Assembly: GCA_964347915.1 (NCBI GenBank)
Contig: CAYGAM010000026.1
Location: 1 to 24,805 of the forward strand
Reading direction: 5' to 3'
Source of the DNA: CAYGAM01 sp964347915
GTDB taxonomy: Archaea; Thermoproteota; Nitrososphaeria; Nitrososphaerales; Nitrosopumilaceae
Length of the DNA: 24,805 nucleotides
The notes below the pieces were generated by a model. It was not told the origin of the DNA. It ran no database searches and was given only the letters and a program-made list of their open reading frames with translations. Positions 7,989 through 14,870 of the stretch are shown here, in pieces. The translations under genes were made by a program, and so were the position numbers. Within the stretch, counting starts at the first letter, position 1, and every line of letters starts with the position of its first letter.

Positions 7989-9464
7989 TTAGAGTGAGAG
8001 CCCATTTTGTTCCATGGTTTTCATAAGGCCTTTGATCGCTGCAGATTCCTCTTCAAAGAAGTTTCTGGATTCCCAGAATCTGGGCTTTGATCTGGCAGGT
8101 TCCCACTTAAGCATTCTGCCCGTCACGTCATCTTTGCGCCTGCCCATCTTGAACAAGTCCATGTAGCGCCTGGGCGATATTCCAAAGTACGGCTTGAAGT
8201 AAACCTTGCCGTTGCCTGGATCTTTCATGCTGATCGAGTCAGAGAACAACTCGGTTGCATGGCTCTTGGGATACGGCTCAATGAACACCAGCCTCTTTAT
8301 CCCAGAGGCCACTATGTGCTTGGCGCAGATGTGACATGGAAATGTAGTGCAGTACATTATGCAATCCTTGACAGACTCACCGCGTCTGGCAGAGCCCACC
8401 AAAGCGTCCATCTCTGCATGCACTTCCCTACCGTATTCTGTAAGACCCATAAACGCAGACTCCCTTATCCTGTGATCCTTTAACGCGGCTTTTATCATCT
8501 CTGCATCGCACTCTGGGATGCCTTCAGAAATCCACCCGGATGCTCTGAGTCTGGACAAAATGTCTTTTAACATGCTGATTTTCTTCTTCTGATTCCGGTC
8601 ATAGCCTAGCCTGAACTCTCTTTTATCAGACTCGTCTCCTTCCGTGTATATTCCGCCTCCCGCCTTTGGAACCTCGTTTGTTCCGGTGGAGATCAGATCG
8701 CCGTTTCTGTCCAGTATGGATGCTCCGACTTGCCTTGAAAGCGAGGATGATCTGAGTGAGCTTGCAAACGCGTGAAACATTCCAGACTCTTCTGGATAAG
8801 GCGTGTGAAACGTATTTCCAAACACCAGTTCAACAAAGCGGTCGATCTGCTCTCTTGCATGGTCTGGGTTTGAAGCGTCCACAAAAACATCTCCATGTGG
8901 GAATGTCTCCCTTACGGCCTGGCCGCTCTCTGCGGCATCATCGTGATAGTCTCTGTCAACGAGCTTTTCTGCATTGTCTCCAATCGTTTTTCTGAGAGCA
9001 TTCAGCCGGTTTTTCTTGGATACATAAGCTGATATCAGCCAAAAGCTTTTGCCGTAGATCCTTCGCATGGCCCTTACCTCATCTTCGTGTTTTAGGGACT
9101 TTAGGATGTAGGCGTGGCTGACATGCGGTATTCTTGTAGATCCTGTGTGACTTTTGCGGAATTCTTGTATTTGTATTGTGGTCAAAACGGCCGCCGCGCC
9201 TCCGCCTACGCGACTACGCAGTTCGTCTCCGGCATCCATGTGTGACATGACTCGCTCATATTCTGGCTCCTGCCTGACTGTTTTTTCCAGTCCAAGTACC
9301 TCTGAAAGTGCTTTACTAAGCACGATCTTCTCCGAACTGTACTTTACAGCATTCAGGGATGCGCTTAGGTTTTCATAGATTTGATCCAGATCCACCCCCA
9401 GTGGCCCCACCAGTCCAAAGACTAGTTCCGGACACGGCTCGTTCTCCATAATGTCTGCAGCCAT
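7989..9464 (-). CDS. AvcD-like anti-phage dCTP/dCMP deaminase (P-loop domain plus zinc deaminase domain)
   Basis: With the ATG at 9464 the protein has 491 residues. It opens with a kinase-like P-loop domain (GLVGPLGVDL, 17-26) that lacks the usual Walker A lysine. A conserved linker (AYILKSLKHEDEV, then RIYGKSFWLI) precedes a dCMP-deaminase fold: SRQVGASI near 243-250, HAE at 349-351 and PCHIC at 376-380 (zinc ligands H349, C377, C380; proton shuttle E351). This architecture is that of bacterial anti-phage dCTP deaminases, which deplete dCTP/dCMP pools on infection. The frame is open upstream to 9614, but that part overlaps the E1 gene. TAATG joins the E1 stop to this start, so I chose 9464. 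It is the last gene of the Ubl-E2-E1 operon. Confidence 0.85.
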   Translation of the reverse strand: MAADIMENEPCPELVFGLVGPLGVDLDQIYENLSASLNAVKYSSEKIVLSKALSEVLGLEKTVRQEPEYERVMSHMDAGDELRSRVGGGAAAVLTTIQIQEFRKSHTGSTRIPHVSHAYILKSLKHEDEVRAMRRIYGKSFWLISAYVSKKNRLNALRKTIGDNAEKLVDRDYHDDAAESGQAVRETFPHGDVFVDASNPDHAREQIDRFVELVFGNTFHTPYPEESGMFHAFASSLRSSSLSRQVGASILDRNGDLISTGTNEVPKAGGGIYTEGDESDKREFRLGYDRNQKKKISMLKDILSRLRASGWISEGIPECDAEMIKAALKDHRIRESAFMGLTEYGREVHAEMDALVGSARRGESVKDCIMYCTTFPCHICAKHIVASGIKRLVFIEPYPKSHATELFSDSISMKDPGNGKVYFKPYFGISPRRYMDLFKMGRRKDDVTGRMLKWEPARSKPRFWESRNFFEEESAAIKGLMKTMEQNGLSL

Positions 9465-10936
9465 TACGGACACCGCCATGGAAAGCGAACTTTTCTCAAG
9501 CATTTCAAAACAGCACTTGCAAGACTGGCACGTTTCTCTTGCATTACAGTATCGCGCTGTTCTTTTTTTGTGACTCCAGAATTCGTCCTGCCCATGTTTT
9601 TTCTGCATATGCAATTATTCACGATCTCTGGTGTGTCATTAACCATAAAACCATCCTTCAACTCGACTTGCGTGCGTGTGCTGTACGCATCTCCGAATGT
9701 TCCCAAAATACTCAGAAGCTTGTTTACGGCCAAGCTGGCAGACATTGTTGTCATTGATATAATGCTGGGCTGTGCCTCTATTTTATCATGATATCCTTCT
9801 CCTGCCAGTTTTTGTTTTTCCTTCTCAGAAAGAGATTCTTGTAAGATCTTCTTGCCGTCAAGCGTTTCAGTACACCAAAGACATGCGCTGTCGGGCGTTA
9901 CAGTTTGAACTTTTACTGTTGCTTGTAATATGGAATTGTCCGAATTCAGGTCGATTCTGCAACCTACATCAATAAGTGGAATCATGTAACGAGTAGATAT
10001 GTTGTTGAGTATGGATCTGCTGGTCAAATTATCGGTGCACCCAAATATGACATCAGAGTCAATAATATGCCTAGCCGCTTTCTTGTTGGCCGCATCAGAG
10101 TGGAGTGCATCTACCTTTGAATTGGAGAACATCTTGATGTGTTTCTTTAGTACATCCACCTTTGGTCTTCCCACATCTTTCTCACTAGAGCCGTAAACTC
10201 TGGGAATGTTTGTATCCTCAATTACGTCCATGTCGATAAGATGCAGTCTATGGACTCCCATCCTTGCAAGCTGAACTGCTACTGCCGATCCAGTACCGCC
10301 CGTACCCACCACTGTAACAATAAGATTCTGCAGTTTTTTGTTCCCTTCTCTTCCAAGCATCCGGATCTGGCGATCGAATTTCTCATTCATTGTATTTGAT
10401 GTATGGTCATCATAACCCACACCAGAAAACTCGTGTAGCAGGATGCCGGATACTCTTATCCTTGATACGGATTGTAGCATGCCGTCAACAAATATCACGC
10501 CACAAACTCCTTTTCTGCTAAACACCAGACTTCCAAGCGGTCTGTTTACAAGTATCTGAGATAGGTTATCAAACAGTATGCTATTTGATTGCTCGTCTAT
10601 ATAGCTGAATTTTGCTGGATGCGCCGAATTTGGGTGAGTGTGCACAAATATCAAACTAGAATTTTTCCTATCTGCAGAAACCACACATTTGTTGATAAAT
10701 GAAGAACTGGGCTTTAGTGTGTCTTCGCTATGATTCCCTGAGTTTTTGGAAGGCTTTATCATGTCTGTTATCAGAAGGACCGAATCATTTTTTGTCTTGT
10801 ATGAATTCGCTAATAGAAAGCAACCATTTTCAAAAGGCGCCGTGCTAAACAAAAATTCATTCAAGTCTTTGTAAAATTTTCCAGGAAAATTCAGAATCCA
10901 CACATTAATCACCATTACGCAATCTTTGTCGTACAT
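9464..10936 (-). CDS. JAB/MPN peptidase fused to ThiF/E1-like activating enzyme
   Basis: This 490-residue fusion has two domains. Residues 10-160 form a JAMM metalloprotease: E36, HTHP at 99-102 and S111/D114 give the full E...HxH...SxxD set. Residues 187-445 form a ThiF/E1 adenylation domain with DRQIRMLG, the nucleotide loop GTGGTGS (211-217), LIDMDVIEDTNIPR, and GCTDN at 299-303. Candidate catalytic cysteines include C326 in DVGCRI. A structural zinc site may be formed by CLWC (352-355) and CIC (442-444). E1 activates the Ubl C terminus as an adenylate or thioester; JAB removes or trims Ubl. It overlaps the E2 gene by 32 nt (an ATG at 10915 is an alternative start) and is joined to the deaminase as TAATG. 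Confidence 0.88.
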   Translation of the reverse strand: MYDKDCVMVINVWILNFPGKFYKDLNEFLFSTAPFENGCFLLANSYKTKNDSVLLITDMIKPSKNSGNHSEDTLKPSSSFINKCVVSADRKNSSLIFVHTHPNSAHPAKFSYIDEQSNSILFDNLSQILVNRPLGSLVFSRKGVCGVIFVDGMLQSVSRIRVSGILLHEFSGVGYDDHTSNTMNEKFDRQIRMLGREGNKKLQNLIVTVVGTGGTGSAVAVQLARMGVHRLHLIDMDVIEDTNIPRVYGSSEKDVGRPKVDVLKKHIKMFSNSKVDALHSDAANKKAARHIIDSDVIFGCTDNLTSRSILNNISTRYMIPLIDVGCRIDLNSDNSILQATVKVQTVTPDSACLWCTETLDGKKILQESLSEKEKQKLAGEGYHDKIEAQPSIISMTTMSASLAVNKLLSILGTFGDAYSTRTQVELKDGFMVNDTPEIVNNCICRKNMGRTNSGVTKKEQRDTVMQEKRASLASAVLKCLRKVRFPWRCP

Positions 10937-11294
10937 ATTCTATGAAGATGATAACATTATCTTCGTGCGGCTTCCACGGTTTTGAGTCATATGGATGGTA
11001 GCTAAATCTCCGCCACTTCCTATCAAGATGCTGTTCTGTGGTGTCTGCGTTTTTTGGAGTGTCGCCATTGTTTAGAGTGAGAGACAAATCTGTCCAGAAC
11101 ATGTCAAATCCTGCACTTGGGTAATGAATAGTAGTAAAAATCAGCAGATCTGTTGCTTCCATGTTGTATAGTGCAGGAGGTAGTGGGAAGCTTTTGAAGA
11201 CTATGTATATATTAGAACTTTCCTCAACTAATTCATAATTGAAACCTTGATTTTGTAGAGTTTGCAGATCTTGCGTCAATTCTTCTGGAATCAT
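10905..11294 (-). CDS. Prokaryotic E2-like protein (E2 family E type), cysteine-free
   Basis: This 129-residue protein resembles the small prokaryotic UBC/E2 family E. It has a beta-rich core (NIYIVFKSFPLPPALYN), then DLLIFTTIHYPSAGFDMFW, and a C-terminal WRRFSYHPYDSKPWKP segment leading into a helix (IIFIEYVRQRL). The protein contains no cysteine at all, so a classical E2 thioester is impossible; H100 in the conserved segment stands where catalysis might be expected. ATGA overlap with the Ubl gene and overlap with the E1 gene show tight coupling. The assignment rests on motif pattern plus operon context. Confidence 0.75.
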   Translation of the reverse strand: MIPEELTQDLQTLQNQGFNYELVEESSNIYIVFKSFPLPPALYNMEATDLLIFTTIHYPSAGFDMFWTDLSLTLNNGDTPKNADTTEQHLDRKWRRFSYHPYDSKPWKPHEDNVIIFIEYVRQRLRNGD

Positions 11295-11578
11295 CCATAT
11301 AATACATCCTTTCTAATTGCATTGAAATGTAAATTGTCTTTGATATGAACCTCTTGATCTAGTTTTATTTGTTCGCTTTTTTGACCTTGTACTAGAAACA
11401 AGCTGTACTCATCTACGTTAAAATCTGCTTTTTCTAGTATTTGCTTGCCTGTTAGAAGATCCTCTTTCAGTAGAATTTTCCTTTTGTTAACAAGGATGGC
11501 TTTCTCTTTTTTTGCAGCTGAATCATCTAATTTTTTGGCATCCTCGTTTTCTTCGCCCTTGTTATGGTGTTCTATCAT
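11291..11578 (-). CDS. Ubiquitin-like protein (Multi_ubiq-type, single beta-grasp domain)
   Basis: This 95-residue protein has a charged flexible N-terminal tail (residues 1-25) and one beta-grasp domain. The pattern AILVNKRKILL, TGKQILEKADF, YSLFLVQGQKSEQIKLD, and DNLHFNAIRKD matches the prokaryotic multi-ubiquitin family. The chain ends in Tyr-Gly, so a C-terminal glycine is exposed without processing and could be activated directly by the adjacent E1. Only one domain is present, whereas this family often has tandem copies. The ATG at 11578 has a TATA box about 25 nt upstream and is the first gene of the operon; it overlaps the E2 gene by ATGA. Confidence 0.82.
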   Translation of the reverse strand: MIEHHNKGEENEDAKKLDDSAAKKEKAILVNKRKILLKEDLLTGKQILEKADFNVDEYSLFLVQGQKSEQIKLDQEVHIKDNLHFNAIRKDVLYG

Positions 11579-11598
11579 GTAATTGTATACGATATTTG

Positions 11599-11607
11599 TA
11601 TATTTAA
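11599..11607 (-). promoter_or_regulatory. TATA box of the Ubl-E2-E1-deaminase operon
   Basis: On the minus strand TTAAATATA is centred 25 nt upstream of the Ubl ATG at 11578, giving a leaderless mRNA. It sits in an 82-bp divergent spacer shared with the CARF gene. Confidence 0.6.
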
Positions 11608-11623
11608 CTTTGTTTACCTACAT

Positions 11624-11643
11624 AATGTTAATAAAGTAACATT
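11624..11643. promoter_or_regulatory. Perfect inverted repeat, candidate operator over the CARF gene promoter
   Basis: AATGTTA (11624-11630) and TAACATT (11637-11643) are perfect inverted 7-bp arms around ATAAAG. The repeat covers the TTAATAAAG sequence that is the best TATA box for the CARF gene (start 11661) and lies about 17 bp upstream of the divergent operon's TATA box. A homodimeric winged-helix protein bound here would occlude its own promoter. This is inference from position and symmetry. Confidence 0.55.
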
Positions 11644-11660
11644 CTGCAATAAGATTAACA

Positions 11661-12398
11661 ATGGCAACAAACTTGAGAATACATATCTCTCCTATTGGCT
11701 TTGAGTTTAAAAGAGTGACACATCCTCTTACCCAAATGCAAGCAGATAGGGTATATCTCATTACCTATAAAAGAAATGATGACGCCACGCAATTTCTTTC
11801 CCAAATAAAAAGCGATCTAAAGCAGAATTATAAGCATATTCAAACTAAAGAGGTTTTTGTAGATATTTGGAATCTCTATGAGTGCATCGAAAAGTTTCGA
11901 GAGATAATTTTTGGAGAACAAGGAAATCATGTTTACATAAATGTCTCAACAGGAACCAAAATTACCGCCATTGCGGGAATGCTATCTTGTATGTTATGGG
12001 AAGCAATTCCGTACTATTCGCATATCTCATACACAAACAGGAAAACTGATACCTTGCTTTCAGAACATGTTGAGAATCCAGATGAATTGCCTACATATGA
12101 CATAAAAAAACCAAAATCAGAGTGGATGCAGATTTTAAAATTGTTAGAATCTCATAATGGAGTAATGAGAAAATCTGAGATTATCGCTGAGTTGGAAAGC
12201 AAGAAGATTCTTAGATCGAAAGATTATGGGGGGAGAGAATTGACAGGGTCAGCAAAACATAGTCAGTTGCGGGCATTGTTAGATCCAATGAAATTAGAAT
12301 GGAAGTATATAGAAATAAGATCTAGTGGAAGGAGAAGTGAAGTTATGATCACCCCACAAGGAAAAAACGCACTGAAAATTTTTGGTGTAGATGTCTAG
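11661..12398 (+). CDS. CARF-domain winged-helix transcriptional regulator (HFX_2341/DUF6293-like)
   Basis: This 245-residue protein starts with a Rossmann-like CARF domain. The first strand and loop read HISPIGFEFKRVTHPL. The hallmark ligand-binding segment INVSTGTKITAIAGM begins at residue 93. A linker near 140 leads to a C-terminal winged helix (about 150-245) with a recognition-type segment (GRELTGSAKHSQLRALLDP) and a wing (SSGRRSEVMITPQGKNAL). CARF domains bind cyclic oligonucleotides or other nucleotides, and archaeal members of this family act as regulators. It is divergent from the Ubl operon. Codon use is A/T-rich compared with flanking housekeeping genes. Confidence 0.8.
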   Translation: MATNLRIHISPIGFEFKRVTHPLTQMQADRVYLITYKRNDDATQFLSQIKSDLKQNYKHIQTKEVFVDIWNLYECIEKFREIIFGEQGNHVYINVSTGTKITAIAGMLSCMLWEAIPYYSHISYTNRKTDTLLSEHVENPDELPTYDIKKPKSEWMQILKLLESHNGVMRKSEIIAELESKKILRSKDYGGRELTGSAKHSQLRALLDPMKLEWKYIEIRSSGRRSEVMITPQGKNALKIFGVDV

Positions 12399-12691
12399 GT
12401 TTGGTGCAGGCAACCGTTTCAAATGTGCTATTTTTAGGACATAGCTAGCTGGGGTCACGCTTTAATGCGCTTTCCATTTTGGACGCGCGGCCATGTTGCC
12501 TATGGGGGCAGAAATTTTTGCTGTTGAAACAGTCCGATTACGCCGAATCTGCCGGCGGCGCGTAAAAACCGGATGCAGTTTTTCACACCCATGATTGAGA
12601 TTTTCCACCGCCGCTTGCTGACGACAGAGGCACTGCCGGCGGACTGCATGATCCTCATACCAAAAGCCGCAATGCCGCATTCGATTTGGAA

Positions 12692-12871
12692 CTAGTCCTT
12701 TATTTCCATGGTCATGTCAAGCTCGTCTACCTGGGCCTTGATTGCCCTGTTCAGAGTGCCCTCATGCCTTGAACAAAACTTGAAAAAGCCGTCTTCTGTC
12801 TGAAAGCAGCCGCATATCCATTTGGTTTTCTTGTCGCCTTCTATTGTGTGCCTGGCGTACGGGTGCTTCAT
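12692..12871 (-). CDS. Small 59-aa Cys/His-rich protein, possible zinc binder
   Basis: An ATG at 12871 opens a 59-codon frame ending in TAG at 12692-12694. The product starts MKHPYARHTIEGDKKTKWIC and contains ICGCF and FCSRH, so CxC (20-22) and CxxH (33-36) could form one zinc site. An acidic-hydrophobic C-terminal helix (AQVDELDMTMEIKD) follows. A TATA-like AATTTATTTTA lies about 29 nt upstream. The sequence looks protein-like throughout and differs from the noisy open frames around it. No family is recognised. Confidence 0.68.
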   Translation of the reverse strand: MKHPYARHTIEGDKKTKWICGCFQTEDGFFKFCSRHEGTLNRAIKAQVDELDMTMEIKD

Positions 12872-13000
12872 TGCTATATGCAGAGCATTGCCGGTAAAAT
12901 AAATTTTGCAATTCGGAGCGCTGAAATTCTGGACTGCGCAGGCGGACTTGATGAGGCGGCAGTCTTTTCATCTGATACTCTGTTGGCAGCTGGCAGGCGC

Positions 13001-13070
13001 TGCTGCCAAAAAGAAACGATCTGTGCGCATACTGCTGCTCTGATGGGGCATTATTTTTAATCGAAAGCAT
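13001..13070 (+). repeat. Dispersed intergenic repeat, copy A
   Basis: The core CCAAAAAGAAACGATCTGTG followed by GCATACTGCTGCTCTGATGG aligns with copy B at about 15255-15320 (CCAAAAAGCAACGATTTGTG, then GTATATTTCCGCTTTGATGC), with roughly three of four positions identical by eye. Its end (GGGGCATTATTTTT, CGAAAGC) also aligns with copy C at about 13237-13280. Confidence 0.5.
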
Positions 13071-13236
13071 GGTACGGCCTAAACCGTACACTGCGGGAAA
13101 CAGCGGGCTTTATCGCACAGCAAAGCGGAGGACCTGCAGAATTTGCATTGCTTGCAGTTGGCAATGCGTCTTTCAGACTGCCTGCTTTGTGCGATGCCGC
13201 ATTGCATGCCGCAAAAGCTCAATGCCGCGCCCACCG

Positions 13237-13280
13237 CCACGTCGCGCATGCCTTGATGCGGCATCATTTTTGCGAAAGCG
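13237..13280 (+). repeat. Dispersed intergenic repeat, partial copy C
   Basis: CGCGCATGCCTTGATGCGGC followed by ATCATTTTTGCGAAAGC resembles the distal half of copy A. The proximal CCAAAAAG core is missing. Confidence 0.35.
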
Positions 13281-13356
13281 GAGTGTGCATGGCGCAGGAC
13301 TGATGGGAAGCAGGCTTCCAAAGAATTAATTATATCAAATCGCTCATGTAACCTGA

Positions 13357-14430
13357 ATGAGCAACTGGGATCTTATGATGCCCGGTATGGGCCTTACTGC
13401 AATCGGTCTTGCCGGAGTCTTTATCTCGTATGCAGGATTGGCCCACACCTTTATTGACGGCATGCATGCGCTCACCGGGCTGACCATGTTCATCGGACTC
13501 ATCTTCCTCTCTACTGGAATTCTTGACGGCGGGATATCTACCAGCAACAGGGCAAAGGCCACTACGCTTGTCATAATTTCCATAGTGCTCGCCTTTGCAA
13601 TGTTTGGATTCACCCTGGGCACGTTTGATTCTACCAACATATTTGCAGGCGTGATGCTGGCGCTTGTAACGCCTGCCATCGTAATGGCGTACATTGCTGC
13701 AAAGATGCCGCAGTTTCTCCGGCCCGTAGGGGCAATCTTTGCTCTTGCAGCAGGAACAGGCATTTTGACGTTTGTCGGGTTTGGCCTGGTGGGGCCGGCT
13801 CCGTATCTGTTGCCGGAACCTGAAGAAATAGTGGTGGACTTGGAGCCGGAAATACCTCCGGATGCCCAGATCTTTACCGTATCAATGCTGGCCGGTTCAT
13901 CGCTGGAAGGAAATCCGGATTATAATCCAGATTCCATTACAGTAATGCAAGGCGATGTGGTGGCCTGGGTCAACGAAGATACGGATGCTCATACTGCAAC
14001 CAGCCTGATTGATGCCGGCGACACATTTGATACCGGACTTTTGGGAGCAGGAGAGACATATCGCCTTGACACCTCAAATATTCAGCCTGGCACGTACGAG
14101 TACAACTGCCTGGTGCATCCGTGGATGGAATCTGTACTGGTCATTGAAGGCGAAGAAATAATCGGCGTATCAATTCCTGTAGGATCATCCATTCAGCAGC
14201 CTGGCCAGATATACTATGATCCAGACCTGCTGACAGTGTCCGTAGGAGACACGGTAACCTGGTTCAACGACGATGACCAACTGCATACGGTAACCGAAGT
14301 TAACAACGAGTACGACTCAAGCCTAATGAGTCCGGGAGACACGTTTGAGCATACGTACACTCAGGAAGGAACAAGCGACTATTTCTGCATAGTTCATCCC
14401 TGGATGGTTGGAACCGTAATAGTAGAGTGA
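13357..14430 (+). CDS. Membrane-anchored double cupredoxin (plastocyanin-like blue copper protein)
   Basis: This 357-residue protein has about five transmembrane helices in residues 1-150, then two consecutive blue-copper domains facing outward. Domain one has ligands H212, C251, H254 and M257 (CLVHPWM). Domain two has H310, C344, H347 and M350 (CIVHPWM). Both type-1 sites are complete. Such multi-domain plastocyanin-like proteins are abundant in ammonia-oxidising archaea, where copper proteins carry respiratory electrons in place of cytochromes c. The ATG has TTATATCAA about 24 nt upstream. The stop overlaps the next start as GTGA. Confidence 0.88.
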   Translation: MSNWDLMMPGMGLTAIGLAGVFISYAGLAHTFIDGMHALTGLTMFIGLIFLSTGILDGGISTSNRAKATTLVIISIVLAFAMFGFTLGTFDSTNIFAGVMLALVTPAIVMAYIAAKMPQFLRPVGAIFALAAGTGILTFVGFGLVGPAPYLLPEPEEIVVDLEPEIPPDAQIFTVSMLAGSSLEGNPDYNPDSITVMQGDVVAWVNEDTDAHTATSLIDAGDTFDTGLLGAGETYRLDTSNIQPGTYEYNCLVHPWMESVLVIEGEEIIGVSIPVGSSIQQPGQIYYDPDLLTVSVGDTVTWFNDDDQLHTVTEVNNEYDSSLMSPGDTFEHTYTQEGTSDYFCIVHPWMVGTVIVE

Positions 14431-14840
14431 CCTTGTACGGGTCAATACTGCTGTCCGCCGATCAAATGCAAAAACTGGCGCAGCACGCAAGAGATGGCAT
14501 GCCTTGCGAGTCGTGCGCGGTTCTGCTTGGTGATGCGCCTGACGGCAATGCCAGAGTGGCCGAAGTTTCCCTGACAAGCAACGCCTGCCGTTCCCCTACA
14601 AGATTTGAGATACCAGGCGAGGAGCTGATAAGGATATACCGGCGCGCAGACGCAAAGAACCTGGATGTTGTCGGAATTTTTCATTCCCATCCGCACTCTG
14701 CTGCGTATCCGTCTGCATCCGATGCCGAATTTATGAAAATAAATCCTGTAGTCTGGGTCATCCTGGGTTCCACATTTGAGTTTCATGCCTTTGTTCTAAA
14801 TTCTGGCATGCACGAAATTCCCATCTTAAGCAAACCTTGA
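14427..14840 (+). CDS. Stand-alone JAB/JAMM metalloprotease (deubiquitinase-like)
   Basis: This 137-residue protein is a compact archaeal JAMM domain. E28 (in CESCAVLLG), HSHPH (H86, H88) and S96/D99 complete the E...HxH...SxxD zinc site. Family members remove ubiquitin-like modifiers (SAMP, Urm1-type) from proteins or release sulfur carriers, in the cytoplasm. The GTG start overlaps the cupredoxin TGA by 4 nt, an odd pairing of a cytosolic protease with a copper protein. It is not part of the Ubl operon and is not similar in detail to the fused JAB domain there. Confidence 0.85.
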   Translation: MTLYGSILLSADQMQKLAQHARDGMPCESCAVLLGDAPDGNARVAEVSLTSNACRSPTRFEIPGEELIRIYRRADAKNLDVVGIFHSHPHSAAYPSASDAEFMKINPVVWVILGSTFEFHAFVLNSGMHEIPILSKP

Positions 14841-14850
14841 ATTAAATATA
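14841..14850 (+). promoter_or_regulatory. TATA box of the DUF2024 gene
   Basis: ATTAAATATA is centred about 25 nt upstream of the ATG at 14871 and favours that start over the out-of-frame ATG at 14866. Confidence 0.55.
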
Positions 14851-14870
14851 CCCTGAGGTTACGGAATGGC

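Larger units (their letters stand above)
12872..13356. other. Intergenic stretch with repeat-like sequence
   Basis: This stretch of 485 bases holds the promoters of the two flanking genes (TATA-like elements at 12895-12905 and 13330-13337), two copies of a dispersed degenerate repeat, and an inverted repeat GTACGG-CCTAAA-CCGTAC at 13072-13089. I see no gene; the open frames give Cys/Arg-rich products. Confidence 0.5.

Noticed and set aside
9465..9614. N-terminal extension of the deaminase (50 extra residues with several Cys)
   Set aside because: It lies wholly inside the E1 coding region, looks like an out-of-frame shadow, and the TAATG junction gives a better start.
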